Assembly (NCBI GenBank): GCA_947379755.1
Contig: CANCOC010000005.1
Coordinates: 1 to 64,000, forward strand
DNA length: 64,000 nucleotides
Reading direction: 5' to 3'
From: Alcaligenaceae bacterium
GTDB lineage: Bacteria; Pseudomonadota; Gammaproteobacteria; Burkholderiales; Burkholderiaceae_B
Under the pieces are notes generated by a model that was not told the origin of the DNA, did no database searches, and worked only from the letters and a program-made list of their open reading frames with translations. The position numbers and the translations under genes were made by a program. Below, piece by piece: positions 37,292 through 46,816 of the stretch. Positions within the stretch are counted from its first letter, which is position 1. Each line of letters begins with the position of its first letter.

Positions 37292-38395
37292 TTGAAATCA
37301 ACAACACAGTCATATCAGCCTGCACGTACCGGACATCTGGAGACGAAAGTCCTAAGCTCCACACTCAAACATTTACGCCTGGCATGCCTGAGCTTGTGCC
37401 TGGCCACGTCCGGTGGTGCAGTGTTTGCCCAGCAACCGGCATCACAGGAAGTCAACCTTTACACCACCCGGGAACCCAAGCTGATTCAGCCGTTGATTGA
37501 GGCATTCACCAGCCAGACGGGCATCAAGGTCCACACTGCATTTATCAAAGATGGCATGGTCGAAAAGCTCAAGTCAGAGCAAAACCACTCACCAGCTGAT
37601 GTGCTGATGGTTGTGGATATTGGCCAGGTGGTAGATCTGGAGCAAGCCTCTGCTTTCCAGGCTACCGACTCCAGCGCACTCAATACTGCTATTGCCGCAC
37701 ACCTGCGCAGTGACCAGGGCACATGGTATGCCTTTTCCCTGCGTGATCGTGTTTTATACGCAGATCCCCGGCTGAATCTGAAAGCCTTTACTTATGAACA
37801 ACTGGCCTCACCAGAGTGGAAGGGCAAAGTCTGCATCCGTTCAGGTCAGCACCCATACAACATCGGACTGATCGCGGCCATGCTTGCCCATAACGGCCCT
37901 GAAAAAACCGAACAATGGTTGCGCGAGGTCAAACTCAACCTGGCACGCCCTGCCGTGGGAGGCGACCGCGATGTCGCACGTGACATTCTTGGAGGGATCT
38001 GCGAACTCGGTATTGCCAATGCTTATTATGCAGGACAGATGAAAACGGCAAAAGCAGGTACAGACGCAAGAAAATGGGGAGATGCCATACAGGTCATCCG
38101 CCCCACTTTTAGTCAATCCGGTGGCACCTTTGTCAACATCAGTGCTGCAGGCGTGGCGCAACATGCGCCAAACAAACAGAATGCAGTTAAATTTCTTGAG
38201 TTCCTGGCCTCTGAAACGGGACAAAGTCTCTATGCCCGTGCCGACTTTGAATACCCTGTAAGAAGTGGCGTTGCACTTGACCCGATAGTTGAGAGTTTTG
38301 GCCCCCTGCACCCTGACACCCTGCCGATAAAAGAAATTGCAAGTCTCAGAAAACAAGCAAGCGCCCTGGTAGACAAGGTGAAGTTCGACTACTAG
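37292..38395 (+). CDS. Ferric iron ABC transporter substrate-binding protein (FbpA-like)
   Basis: A 367-residue periplasmic protein with signal peptide ending AVFA and a mature start EVNLYTTREPKLIQPLIEAF. Paired iron-ligand tyrosines lie in GIANAYYAGQM, as in FbpA/FutA, and KWGDAIQVIRPTF and GGTFVNISAAGV are conserved. The start is TTG at 37292, with AGGA six bases upstream; no ATG occurs early in frame. The n-region before the hydrophobic core is long (about 28 residues). A Fur box overlaps its promoter, and the permease follows after six bases. Confidence 0.92.
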   Translation: MKSTTQSYQPARTGHLETKVLSSTLKHLRLACLSLCLATSGGAVFAQQPASQEVNLYTTREPKLIQPLIEAFTSQTGIKVHTAFIKDGMVEKLKSEQNHSPADVLMVVDIGQVVDLEQASAFQATDSSALNTAIAAHLRSDQGTWYAFSLRDRVLYADPRLNLKAFTYEQLASPEWKGKVCIRSGQHPYNIGLIAAMLAHNGPEKTEQWLREVKLNLARPAVGGDRDVARDILGGICELGIANAYYAGQMKTAKAGTDARKWGDAIQVIRPTFSQSGGTFVNISAAGVAQHAPNKQNAVKFLEFLASETGQSLYARADFEYPVRSGVALDPIVESFGPLHPDTLPIKEIASLRKQASALVDKVKFDY

Positions 38396-38401
38396 TGCCT
38401 G

Positions 38402-40078
38402 ATGAACATTCTCCATCAGCTTAAGGGTTTATCAACGCGAGACCTCTGGAATATCGCGGCTGCACTCATGGCAATCGCTGTGGTGTCTCCGGCCATCTCA
38501 CTGATGATCCTTGCATTCAATGGCGATTCAGCGAGCTGGTTCAACCTGTTCAATGAGGCATTGGTACAGGCGATTTTCAATACCCTTCTGCTGACCTCTG
38601 GCGTGGGATGTGTGGTTGTCCTGCTGGGTGTGGGTTGTGCCTGGCTTGTGACTGCATATGACTTCAGGGGGCGTGGCACGCTAATCTGGGCCTTGCTGCT
38701 GCCGTTAGCAGTGCCTGCTTATATCGTGGCCTATGCCTACCTCGATTTGCTACACCCTCTTGGTCCTGTGCAATCCACCCTGCGAGACTGGATGGGAGTC
38801 GCGAGTCCGCGTGAATGGCGGCTGCCTGATATCCGCACCCTACCCTGTGCGATATTTTTGCTTGGATGCGTGCTGTATCCCTACGTATATCTCAGCACGC
38901 GCGCAATGTTCCTGACTCAGCCAGAAAACCTGCTGAATGCTGCACGCAGTCTGGGCCTGACGCCGGCGCAGACATTCTGGCGCGTGGCCTTGCCTCAGGC
39001 GCGACCAGCGATTGTGATTGGTCTGAGCCTGGCGTTACTTGAGACGATCAACGATATTGGTGCTTCAGAATTTCTAGGTGTTAAAACCATCACGGTGACG
39101 CTGTACACAACCTGGATCTCAAAAGGTGACATTGCGGGTGCAGCAAAAATTGCCGTATTGCTCATGGCTTGTATTGGATGTGTATCCTTATTCGCACGTC
39201 AGGCACGAAAAAAACTGCAGTATGGCAATCAGCGTGGGGCGCAGGTCATGCAAGCCAGACAGCTGACAGGACGTGCAGCAATTGTTGCCTGTATTCTTGG
39301 TTGGCTGCCTGTTTGCTTTGGCTTTGTGCTGCCTGTTGGCTTTCTGTTTGACCAGTCAGTCAAACGCTTTGATCCTGCAAATTTTCTTTCTGCCAACCTG
39401 CTCGCAGCAACCGGTTATTCCTTGTTGATTGCTGCACTGGTCACTGCATTCGCCGTAACCTTCAGCATCGTGGTAGCCGTTGCTGCACGGTACTCGACCC
39501 GTCCTCTACAGGCTCAGGATATTGCGCAAGCGAGCGCATATCTGTCGAGGCTGGGGTATGCCCTGCCAGGATCCGTGCTTGCAATCGGATTGCTGATGCC
39601 CTACTCCTGGCTCGACAGTCTGCTGAACATGCTGAGTGCGGCCTTTGCGAATCAGTCACCGCGCCTGTGGATGCTTGGTTCTTTATGCGGTGTAGTGGTA
39701 GCCTGCATCATCCGATTTGCGGGGATCTCTGTTGGTAATATCCAAGCAGGCCTGACACGCATTCCCCGAACGCTGGACCAGGTCGCTGGGAGCCTGGGAC
39801 ACTCGACCTTCAGTACGCTTTGCCGTGTGCACATACCTTTATTAAAGCCAGCACTTACTGTCTCAGCAATACTCATCTTTGTTGAATGCATCAAAGAACT
39901 GCCTGTCACGCTCCTATTGCGTCCACTCGGAACAGAGACACTTGCGACGCTCCTCTATAGCGATGCATCACGAGGCAGCTATGAAGACGGCGGCCTGGCC
40001 GCCTTACTGATCGTGATTGTTTCTGTCTGGCCTGTGATCCTGCTCACACGAATCGAACATACCAAGCGAGCAATTTAG
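38402..40078 (+). CDS. Ferric iron ABC transporter permease (FbpB-like)
   Basis: The 558-residue protein is a fused double permease, about 12 membrane helices in two halves. Each half carries an EAA-like coupling loop: NAARSLGLTPAQTFWRVALPQARP and, in the second half, QVAGSLGHSTFSTLCRVHIPLLKP. This architecture is typical of Fbp/Sfu iron importers. The ATPase gene begins one base after its stop. Confidence 0.93.
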   Translation: MNILHQLKGLSTRDLWNIAAALMAIAVVSPAISLMILAFNGDSASWFNLFNEALVQAIFNTLLLTSGVGCVVVLLGVGCAWLVTAYDFRGRGTLIWALLLPLAVPAYIVAYAYLDLLHPLGPVQSTLRDWMGVASPREWRLPDIRTLPCAIFLLGCVLYPYVYLSTRAMFLTQPENLLNAARSLGLTPAQTFWRVALPQARPAIVIGLSLALLETINDIGASEFLGVKTITVTLYTTWISKGDIAGAAKIAVLLMACIGCVSLFARQARKKLQYGNQRGAQVMQARQLTGRAAIVACILGWLPVCFGFVLPVGFLFDQSVKRFDPANFLSANLLAATGYSLLIAALVTAFAVTFSIVVAVAARYSTRPLQAQDIAQASAYLSRLGYALPGSVLAIGLLMPYSWLDSLLNMLSAAFANQSPRLWMLGSLCGVVVACIIRFAGISVGNIQAGLTRIPRTLDQVAGSLGHSTFSTLCRVHIPLLKPALTVSAILIFVECIKELPVTLLLRPLGTETLATLLYSDASRGSYEDGGLAALLIVIVSVWPVILLTRIEHTKRAI

Positions 40079-40079
40079 A

Positions 40080-40793
40080 ATGAAAGACTACCTCAAACTT
40101 GATCGAGTCACGATTGGCTATCGCAATCGCGCTCATACCTCGCTGGTTCTGACAGATCTGTCACTCAATCTGCATCAGGGTGAAATTGCTGCGCTTCTCG
40201 GACAGTCGGGCTGCGGCAAAAGCACGCTCCTGCGAACCATTGCCGGGTTTGAACCTTTGATTGCTGGCACCATTTATTTAAATGGCCGGATCATATGTTC
40301 GTCAACAAAATACGAGCCGCCCGAAAAAAGAAATATCGGCTACATGTTTCAGGACTTTGCCTTATTTCCACACCTGAGTGCCGAAAAAAATATTGCCTTT
40401 GGCTTAAACAGGTTATCGCGAACAAAACGTCAGCAACAAACTCATCACATGCTTGAACTCGTCGGTCTGACTGCATTCGCAGACTGTCTGCCTAATGAGT
40501 TATCGGGTGGCCAGCAACAGCGTGTGGCGCTGGCCAGGGCGCTTGCGCCGCAACCCGACTTACTACTCCTTGATGAACCCTTCTCAAGTCTGGACAGCGA
40601 AACGACTGAAAGACTGATTCCAGAGATCCGAAAAATCCTGCTGGAAAATGGCTGCACGACATTCATGGTGACGCACTCAAAAAAAGAAGCCCATGCAATG
40701 TCTGATCGCATGGGCTTGCTCGAGGACGGTAAGATTACACAGTGGAGTCAGCAGACAGCGGATCCATCCCGAGTTCTCGCAGCTTGCGCGTAA
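40080..40793 (+). CDS. Iron ABC transporter ATPase, short form (FbpC-like)
   Basis: The 237-residue protein has all nucleotide-binding elements: Walker A GQSGCGKST at 41-49, Q-loop FQDFALFPHLS, signature LSGGQQQR at 141-148, Walker B LLLLDEPFSSLD (D165, E166) and H199. FbpC proteins are usually about 340-350 residues with a C-terminal regulatory domain; here that domain is absent and the protein ends soon after the core. Its last 59 bases lie on the opposite strand of the 3' end of ntrC. It probably still drives transport but may have lost regulation by substrate. Confidence 0.9.
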   Translation: MKDYLKLDRVTIGYRNRAHTSLVLTDLSLNLHQGEIAALLGQSGCGKSTLLRTIAGFEPLIAGTIYLNGRIICSSTKYEPPEKRNIGYMFQDFALFPHLSAEKNIAFGLNRLSRTKRQQQTHHMLELVGLTAFADCLPNELSGGQQQRVALARALAPQPDLLLLDEPFSSLDSETTERLIPEIRKILLENGCTTFMVTHSKKEAHAMSDRMGLLEDGKITQWSQQTADPSRVLAACA

Positions 40794-42195
40794 TCGTGTT
40801 GCGCCCCATACCCAGACGTGTCGCTGCCTCAACCCTTCTGCCTCTGCATACGTCGAGTGAAGATTGCAACAATGCACGCTCAAACTGCTGAGTCAATGTT
40901 GTCCAAACGTCTGGCTCCGAACGCGACAGCCTGACGTTGGCATCAAGAGCCAGAAGTTGTTGCCAGGTCTGACCACTGCCTGAAAGCGAGTCGGAGACAG
41001 TTCTGGTGGAGACAGTCAAATCAGCCGCCCGAATTTCAGGAGGGAGATCACCGACACCAACAGTTTGTCCCGGTGCCATCACCGTCAGCCAGTGACAGAA
41101 ATTTTCGAGTTGTCTCACATTGCCTGGAAAATCAAACTGGGAGAGTGCAACGATCGCTTGATCTGAAAGGCGCTTGACAGGCACTCCGAGACCACGTGCA
41201 CTAATCGTCAGGAAGTGTCGGGCAAGTTCACCAATATCTTCTCTTCTTTCGCGTAAAGGAGGCAGACGCAGACGAATCACGTTCAGGCGATGAAAAAGAT
41301 CCTCTCGGAATTTACCTTCTTGAACGCGCTCTTCAAGCGGCTGGTGTGTTGCAGCAACAATTCTGACATCTACACGAACAGGCTGAGCCCCGCCTACACG
41401 ATAGAACGTGCCATCTGACAGGACACGTAATAAGCGTGTCTGCAATTCAAAGGGCATATCTCCAATTTCATCGAGAAACAGTGTGCCGCCACTCGCCTCT
41501 TCAAAACGTCCGCGCCTTAAAGAATTCGCACCTGTAAATGCACCGCGCTCATGACCAAACAATTCAGCTTCGAGCAAATCACGAGGAATGGCTGCAGTGT
41601 TCAGGGCAACGAATGGACCCTTGGCGCGAATACCATGGCTATGCAAGGCACGTGCAACAAGTTCTTTACCTGTTCCGGATTCGCCAGTAATGAGTACGGT
41701 CACATTGGATTGTGCAAGTCGGCCGATGGCGCGAAAAACTTCCTGCATCGCAACAGAAGCTGACTGTGTAAGCATGCCTTTATCATTGGCTTCGGAAGTC
41801 GGAGCTGAAGCATCGGCTGCAGCATCATCTGCAAAAGGCTCTTGAATGGCGCGACTGATCAGGGCGACGGCTTCATTGACATCAAAGGGCTTGGCAAGAT
41901 AATCGAATGCACCTCCCTGAAATGCAGCGACGGTACTGTCCAGATCGCTATATGCCGTCATGATGATGACGGGTAACGTTGGGTATTTTTCCTTCACGTC
42001 TTTGAGTAAAACCAGACCGTTAGTACCCGGCATCCTGATGTCTGAAATCAGCGCACCGGGCCTGTCAATTTTAAGTGCCTCAGAAACATCCACGGCACCA
42101 GCAAAGCTGCGCGTAGGTATTCCTGCACGACTCAGCGCTTTTTCAAGCACCCAGCGAATGGCTTGGTCATCATCTACGATCCAGACGGGTTTCAT
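40735..42195 (-). CDS. ntrC: Nitrogen regulator NtrC (sigma-54 activator)
   Basis: The 486 residues contain a receiver domain (acidic D8-D10, phosphoacceptor D52 in LISDIRMPG), an AAA+ domain with Walker [12 protein letters not shown] and the sigma-54-contacting GAFTGA loop, and a C-terminal Fis-type helix-turn-helix ending [17 protein letters not shown]. Phosphorylated NtrC activates glnA and nitrogen-scavenging promoters. It overlaps ntrB by four bases and, tail to tail, overlaps the iron ATPase gene by 59 bases. Confidence 0.96.
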   Translation of the reverse strand: MKPVWIVDDDQAIRWVLEKALSRAGIPTRSFAGAVDVSEALKIDRPGALISDIRMPGTNGLVLLKDVKEKYPTLPVIIMTAYSDLDSTVAAFQGGAFDYLAKPFDVNEAVALISRAIQEPFADDAAADASAPTSEANDKGMLTQSASVAMQEVFRAIGRLAQSNVTVLITGESGTGKELVARALHSHGIRAKGPFVALNTAAIPRDLLEAELFGHERGAFTGANSLRRGRFEEASGGTLFLDEIGDMPFELQTRLLRVLSDGTFYRVGGAQPVRVDVRIVAATHQPLEERVQEGKFREDLFHRLNVIRLRLPPLRERREDIGELARHFLTISARGLGVPVKRLSDQAIVALSQFDFPGNVRQLENFCHWLTVMAPGQTVGVGDLPPEIRAADLTVSTRTVSDSLSGSGQTWQQLLALDANVRLSRSEPDVWTTLTQQFERALLQSSLDVCRGRRVEAATRLGMGRNTITRKLRELGMDPLSADSTV

Positions 42196-43244
42196 AATGG
42201 CTCCAAAGGCAACAACAGACGAAACTCTGTGTGACCTGGTTGTGAATCAAATTCAATAACACCACCGTGCTGCTGGACGAAGTCCTGAGCCAGACTCAGT
42301 CCGAGGCCAGTGCCCCCCTCACGTCCAGTCACGAGTGGATGAAAAATACGATCATGCAAAGAATTTGGTACACCAGGCCCGTTGTCAATCACAGTGACAA
42401 CAACTGCCATGCGATGCTGTTTGTTTTTGAGCAGCATCTGTCTTGCAACGCGTGTCTTGATCGTGATGTGAGGCGAACGTGTCGGTTCAGAGCCCGTCAT
42501 GATTTGTGCTGCATTACGAACGATATTGAGCAAGGCCTGCATCAGGCGCGCAGGGTCTGCTCGAAACTCTGGCATAGAGGCATCGTAGTCTCTGAGGATG
42601 GCGACTTCGCGAAACTCAGCGCGCACCAGCGCGCAGACACGCTCGCACACTTCATGAATATTGACAGAATGCCACTGCACCGGCATACGCTGCGGAGCAG
42701 CCAGGCGATCTACCAGGGCTTGCAATCGATCCGCCTCTGAAATAATCACACTGGTGTATTCACGCAACGCAGGATCGGGGAGCTCTGACTCAAGCAACTG
42801 TGCAGCACCACGCAAACCGCCAAGTGGATTTTTTACTTCGTGCGCCAGATTGCGTAATAACTCGTGCTGTGTCTGGATTTCATCAACCATTCTGATGCTT
42901 CGGTCCACCAACACGCGTTGTTCAATATCTTTAATTTCAATCAGTACGGACCACGGCTGTTGCGTCAGTGCGATTGAGGTGACTGCAACCTCAACTGCCT
43001 CGGCGCCACGACGCGTCATCGCAAACTGACGACAGTCATCCACCTCACCAGAGCAAGCCAGACGAATCGTCTGCTCAAGTGCCGGATCCCGGTCAAACAA
43101 AAGGGCGGCCGGCTGGCCAATCAAATGGCGCCGGGACCGCCCGAACATAGCTTCTGCAGCCGCATTGGCCTCTACAACTTCACCAGACTGGTTCAGTAAC
43201 AGAACCGTTGTGGCGAGCAGATCGAAAGCTTCTACGGAGATCAT
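42192..43244 (-). CDS. ntrB: Nitrogen sensor kinase NtrB
   Basis: A soluble histidine kinase with an N-terminal PAS domain, HisKA with H135 in RNLAHEVKNPLGGLRGAAQ, and an ATPase with N box NIVRNAAQ, DNGPGVP and GGTGLGLSLAQ. PII controls whether it phosphorylates or dephosphorylates NtrC. The ATG at 43244 gives 350 residues; the frame continues ten codons upstream to a TTG, but those codons fall in a hairpin next to glnA. Overlaps ntrC by four bases. Confidence 0.94.
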   Translation of the reverse strand: MISVEAFDLLATTVLLLNQSGEVVEANAAAEAMFGRSRRHLIGQPAALLFDRDPALEQTIRLACSGEVDDCRQFAMTRRGAEAVEVAVTSIALTQQPWSVLIEIKDIEQRVLVDRSIRMVDEIQTQHELLRNLAHEVKNPLGGLRGAAQLLESELPDPALREYTSVIISEADRLQALVDRLAAPQRMPVQWHSVNIHEVCERVCALVRAEFREVAILRDYDASMPEFRADPARLMQALLNIVRNAAQIMTGSEPTRSPHITIKTRVARQMLLKNKQHRMAVVVTVIDNGPGVPNSLHDRIFHPLVTGREGGTGLGLSLAQDFVQQHGGVIEFDSQPGHTEFRLLLPLEPL

Positions 43245-43248
43245 GGGA

Positions 43249-43269
43249 GTCGGGCCGGGAGAGCCCGAC
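43249..43269 (-). promoter_or_regulatory. Hairpin between glnA and ntrB
   Basis: GTCGGGC (43249-43255) pairs perfectly with GCCCGAC (43263-43269). It lies between the glnA stop and the ntrB ATG, ending only four bases before that ATG and covering the place of its ribosome binding site. No T-run follows, so it may limit ntrB translation or stabilise the glnA transcript's 3' end. Confidence 0.5.
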
Positions 43270-43286
43270 CCCAATTTATCAGCAGA

Positions 43287-44699
43287 TTAAAGGCTGTAGT
43301 ACATGTCGAATTCGACGGGATGGGTCGTCATACGCAGGCGATTGACTTCCTGCATTTTCAGATCCACATATGCATCAAGCATGTCATTGCTGAACACACC
43401 ACCACGTGTCAGGAACTCGCGATCGCGGTTGAGCTCTTCGAGTGCTTGCTCAAGTGAGCTGCAGACCGTTGGAATCTTTGCGTCTTCTTCTGGGGGCAGG
43501 TCATACAGATTCTTGTCAGCTGGATCGCCAGGATGAATCTTGTTCTGCACACCATCCAGACCTGCCATCATCAGGGCAGAGAATGCCAGGTATGGGTTAG
43601 CAAGTGGATCTGGGAAGCGTGTTTCGATACGACGGCCTTTTGGATTGCCAACGTAAGGAATACGGATCGATGCCGAGCGGTTGCGTGCGGAGTAAGCAAG
43701 CTTGACAGGTGCTTCGTAATGCGGAACCAGACGCTTGTACGAGTTCGTACCTGGGTTGGTAATCGCATTCAGGGCACGCGCGTGCTTGATGATGCCGCCG
43801 ATGTAATACAAGGCAAATTCTGACAAACCAGCATAACCATTGCCTGCAAACAGGTTTTGGCCATCTTTCCAGATTGACTGGTGAACATGCATGCCTGAAC
43901 CGTTGTCACCAACGATAGGCTTTGGCATGAACGTAGCAGTTTTACCGTAGGCATGTGCAACGTTATGAATCGTGTACTTCATGATCTGGTTCCAGTCGGC
44001 GCGCTGAACCAGCGTGCTGAACTTAGTACCGATTTCGAGCTGACCAGCACCAGCGACTTCGTGGTGGTGCACTTCAACAGGAATGCCCGCTTCTTCGAGC
44101 AAAATGCACATTTCGGAACGCATGTCCTGCATCGAATCAACTGGAGGAACCGGGAAGTAGCCGCCTTTGACTTTTGGACGGTGCGCCAGGTTGCCGCCTT
44201 CCATTTCCATGCCACTTGACCAAGCGGCTTCTTCAGATTTGATCTTGACAAAGGAGCCCGACATGTCATCGCCCCAGGTCACGCCGTCAAAGACGAAGAA
44301 TTCTGGCTCAGGACCAAAGAATGCTGTATCGCCCAGACCGCTTGCCTTGAGGTAGGCCTCAGCGCGTTTGGCCAGCGAACGTGGATCACGGTCGTAACCT
44401 TTCATGTCTGAAGGCTCAACCACGTCACATGTAATGATCATGGTCGACTCTTCACGGAACGGATCCATGTGAGCGGTACCCACGTCAGGAATCAGCAACA
44501 TGTCTGAAGCTTCGATGCCTTTCCAGCCGGCGATTGACGAACCGTCAAAGGCCTGGCCTTCTTTTAATTTGTCTTCGTTGATCTGGCTGACCGGCACGGA
44601 GACGTGCTGCTCTTTACCCATCGTGTCCGTAAAACGGAAGTCGACGAATTTGACTTCGTTCTCTGCAATCTTTTTAAGAACATCTTGAGGGGTGCTCAT
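43287..44699 (-). CDS. glnA: Glutamine synthetase type I
   Basis: GlnA condenses ammonium and glutamate with ATP, the main route of ammonium assimilation. The 470-residue, type I-beta enzyme has [11 protein letters not shown], the ATP-binding [16 protein letters not shown], and the adenylylation tyrosine Y399 in NLYDLPPEE, so it is subject to GlnE control. CGGAG lies before the ATG. Upstream are a sigma-54 promoter and an NtrC-like site; ntrB and ntrC follow. Confidence 0.98.
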   Translation of the reverse strand: MSTPQDVLKKIAENEVKFVDFRFTDTMGKEQHVSVPVSQINEDKLKEGQAFDGSSIAGWKGIEASDMLLIPDVGTAHMDPFREESTMIITCDVVEPSDMKGYDRDPRSLAKRAEAYLKASGLGDTAFFGPEPEFFVFDGVTWGDDMSGSFVKIKSEEAAWSSGMEMEGGNLAHRPKVKGGYFPVPPVDSMQDMRSEMCILLEEAGIPVEVHHHEVAGAGQLEIGTKFSTLVQRADWNQIMKYTIHNVAHAYGKTATFMPKPIVGDNGSGMHVHQSIWKDGQNLFAGNGYAGLSEFALYYIGGIIKHARALNAITNPGTNSYKRLVPHYEAPVKLAYSARNRSASIRIPYVGNPKGRRIETRFPDPLANPYLAFSALMMAGLDGVQNKIHPGDPADKNLYDLPPEEDAKIPTVCSSLEQALEELNRDREFLTRGGVFSNDMLDAYVDLKMQEVNRLRMTTHPVEFDMYYSL

Positions 44700-44780
44700 A
44701 TTGACTCCGGTAATGTAAATGATTGATAAGTTGAAATTACTAAATTGCCAGTAGCTGCTTGCTGCATATGCAGACTATCA

Positions 44781-44796
44781 AGCAAATTTCGTGCCA
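44781..44796 (-). promoter_or_regulatory. Sigma-54 promoter of glnA
   Basis: On the minus strand TGGCACGAAATTTGCT matches the sigma-54 consensus TGGCAC-N5-TTGC at every fixed position, placing transcription start near 44770, about 70 bases before the glnA ATG. A 12-base palindrome CTGCATATGCAG (44762-44773) sits at the expected start point. Confidence 0.9.
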
Positions 44797-44839
44797 GACA
44801 CTCCCCGCTAGGGGAATGCCCAAAAACGGGACTAAAATC

Positions 44840-44855
44840 GCACCACTTTGATGCA
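44840..44855 (-). promoter_or_regulatory. NtrC-like enhancer site upstream of glnA
   Basis: TGCATCAAAGTGGTGC on the minus strand closely matches the NtrC dyad TGCACC-N5-GGTGCA, centred about 78 bases before the predicted start. Additional GCAC/GTGC half-sites continue to 44875, which may form a weaker second site. Confidence 0.65.
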
Positions 44856-44887
44856 ATTGCACTGCATTTTGCACCAAGTCAGTGATT

Positions 44888-46144
44888 TTACAAGAATAGC
44901 GTTTGTAATTCGTTTAAAAACCGCCAACCCTGTGCCGTGGCCTGCAATCTTGTGGGGTCTGCCGTCAGCAGCCCTTGTTGCGTGGCTTTTTGCATAGCTG
45001 AAGACATCGTAATAAGTGATAACCCGCAGCGCTCAGTGTACAGCGTACTGGGGACACCCTGCCGTAATCTCAAGGCATTGAGCATGAACTCAAAGGGCAA
45101 ATCCTGAGCAGTCAGCAAACGGTTTTCAGATACATGGGAGCCGTCGCGCCTCAGGGCAGATTGCATCCAGGCCTCGGGGTTACGTGTGCGCGCATCGCGT
45201 TCAATCCTGTCGTGAAAAGATAGTTTTCCGTGCGCTCCGGGGCCAATGCCCAAATAGTCACCAAACTCCCAGTAATTCAGATTGTGGCGGGACTGCGAGC
45301 CTTTGCGTGCAAAGGCAGAGACTTCGTAACGGGACAGGCCGGCGGCATCTGCCATCGATTCAATACTGTCCTCCATCGTAGCGGCCAGATCCTCATCAGG
45401 GATTGGGGGCGGATACTTGGCAAAGACCGTGTTGGGCTCAAGCGTCAGGTGATACATCGACAAATGATCCGTGCCAAATGCCAAGGCAATGCGTGTGTCG
45501 GCTATCGACTCCTCAAGTGTCTGATTAGGTAAGGCAAACATCAGGTCAAGATTGACGCGCTGGACCGCATGCTGGGCCATCTCGATCGCTGCCCGTGCCT
45601 GATCGCCATCATGAATACGCCCCAGAGCATGCAAGGCCTGATCATTAAACGACTGAACCCCCAGGGAAATCCTGTTAACACCACTGGCAGCATAGGACTT
45701 GAAACGTGAGGCCTCGGCAGTGCCCGGATTTGCCTCGAGCGTGATTTCGGCATCCGGCCACAGATTCAAGTGGGACCGTAACATCGCAAGCATACGATCA
45801 ATGCCCCGGTCCGACAACAAACTGGGCGTGCCGCCACCAATGAATACGGTTGTGACCTGCCTGCCCCAGATTCTGGGCAAAGCCTGCTCCAGATCAGCCT
45901 GCAAGGCTTCCAGATAGCGATCTTCAGGCAAAACGTCCGGTATTTGATGCGAGTTGAAATCACAATAAGGACATTTGCGAACACACCAGGGCACATGTAT
46001 GTAAACAGATAAGGGTGGCAACGATGTCAGGCGAATCCCGGCGTGTTGCCCAGCCAGCGCCCCGGTTACACCATCAGGCTGTCGGAGGCCTTCAGGTACA
46101 CGCGTTTGATAGCCCTCGGAGACAATGGGTATAAATTTTTTCAT
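44888..46144 (-). CDS. hemW: Radical SAM heme chaperone HemW
   Basis: The 418 residues include the radical SAM motif C54-x3-C58-x2-C61 followed by D62-F63. HemN coproporphyrinogen dehydrogenase has a further cysteine here, so the phenylalanine indicates HemW, which binds haem and delivers it to target proteins. Other motifs are VFIGGGTPSLLS and NLDLMFALPNQT. It is 19 bases downstream of rdgB, the usual rdgB-hemW pair; databases often label it HemN. Confidence 0.93.
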   Translation of the reverse strand: MKKFIPIVSEGYQTRVPEGLRQPDGVTGALAGQHAGIRLTSLPPLSVYIHVPWCVRKCPYCDFNSHQIPDVLPEDRYLEALQADLEQALPRIWGRQVTTVFIGGGTPSLLSDRGIDRMLAMLRSHLNLWPDAEITLEANPGTAEASRFKSYAASGVNRISLGVQSFNDQALHALGRIHDGDQARAAIEMAQHAVQRVNLDLMFALPNQTLEESIADTRIALAFGTDHLSMYHLTLEPNTVFAKYPPPIPDEDLAATMEDSIESMADAAGLSRYEVSAFARKGSQSRHNLNYWEFGDYLGIGPGAHGKLSFHDRIERDARTRNPEAWMQSALRRDGSHVSENRLLTAQDLPFEFMLNALRLRQGVPSTLYTERCGLSLITMSSAMQKATQQGLLTADPTRLQATAQGWRFLNELQTLFL

Positions 46145-46163
46145 TCTGAAATGTGTAGGTGAT

Positions 46164-46790
46164 TCATATGTTGGCGGCGATCATGTCACGCGCCTGGAGC
46201 TGAGTCAGCATGGTACGCATCGCCTGGCCGCGATGACTGAGGGTGTTTTTAATTTCGGGCCTGAGCTCTGCGACCGTACAGCCTTGCGCTGGCAAATAAA
46301 AAAACGGGTCATATCCGAACCCGTGCTCACCTCGAGGGCTCTCGAGAATTTCGCCTGGCCAGACCGCTTCAGCAATAACAGGCTGTGGATCATCCGGTCG
46401 TGTGACCAGGACCAGCACCGCGACGTACCAGGCACGCCGGTCAGCAACACCTTTGAGCGCCTGGACAAGCTTAGTATTATTCGCCTCATCGGACCGCGTA
46501 CCGTCCGGTTCTTGGGCATAACGTGCAGAATGTATGCCCGGCTCGCCATTCAGAGCGACGACACAGAGACCTGAGTCATCGGCCAGAGCCGCAAACCCTG
46601 ACAGCGCACTGGCATGCCTGGCTTTAGCCAGGGCATTCTCCACAAAGCTTGGATGAGGCTCAGGCGCATCTGGAATATTCAGTGCCTGCTGTGAAATCAA
46701 CCGGACATGCAGTGGTGCCAGCAGCGCGTTGAATTCCCTGAGTTTTCCGGCGTTACCGGAAGCCAGCACCACGGTTTGCAATCTAGTCAT
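46164..46790 (-). CDS. rdgB: Non-canonical purine NTP pyrophosphatase (dITP/XTP)
   Basis: RdgB removes dITP, ITP and XTP from the nucleotide pool. The 208-residue protein (ATG at 46790) has VVLASGNAGKLREF at the N-terminus, ALADDSGLCVVALNGEPG, GHGFGYDP-type GEHGFGYDPFF and the C-terminal NTLSHRGQAM motif. The frame runs 44 codons further upstream into the LysR gene, but that extension has no family similarity. Confidence 0.95.
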   Translation of the reverse strand: MTRLQTVVLASGNAGKLREFNALLAPLHVRLISQQALNIPDAPEPHPSFVENALAKARHASALSGFAALADDSGLCVVALNGEPGIHSARYAQEPDGTRSDEANNTKLVQALKGVADRRAWYVAVLVLVTRPDDPQPVIAEAVWPGEILESPRGEHGFGYDPFFYLPAQGCTVAELRPEIKNTLSHRGQAMRTMLTQLQARDMIAANI

Positions 46791-46816
46791 TGTGAATGCT
46801 CGTATGTAAGGGTCAT

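Noticed and set aside
44802-44815. TCCCC-GCTA-GGGGA hairpin as a hemW terminator
   Set aside because: The stem is only five base pairs and no T-run follows on the minus strand, so termination is not supported.
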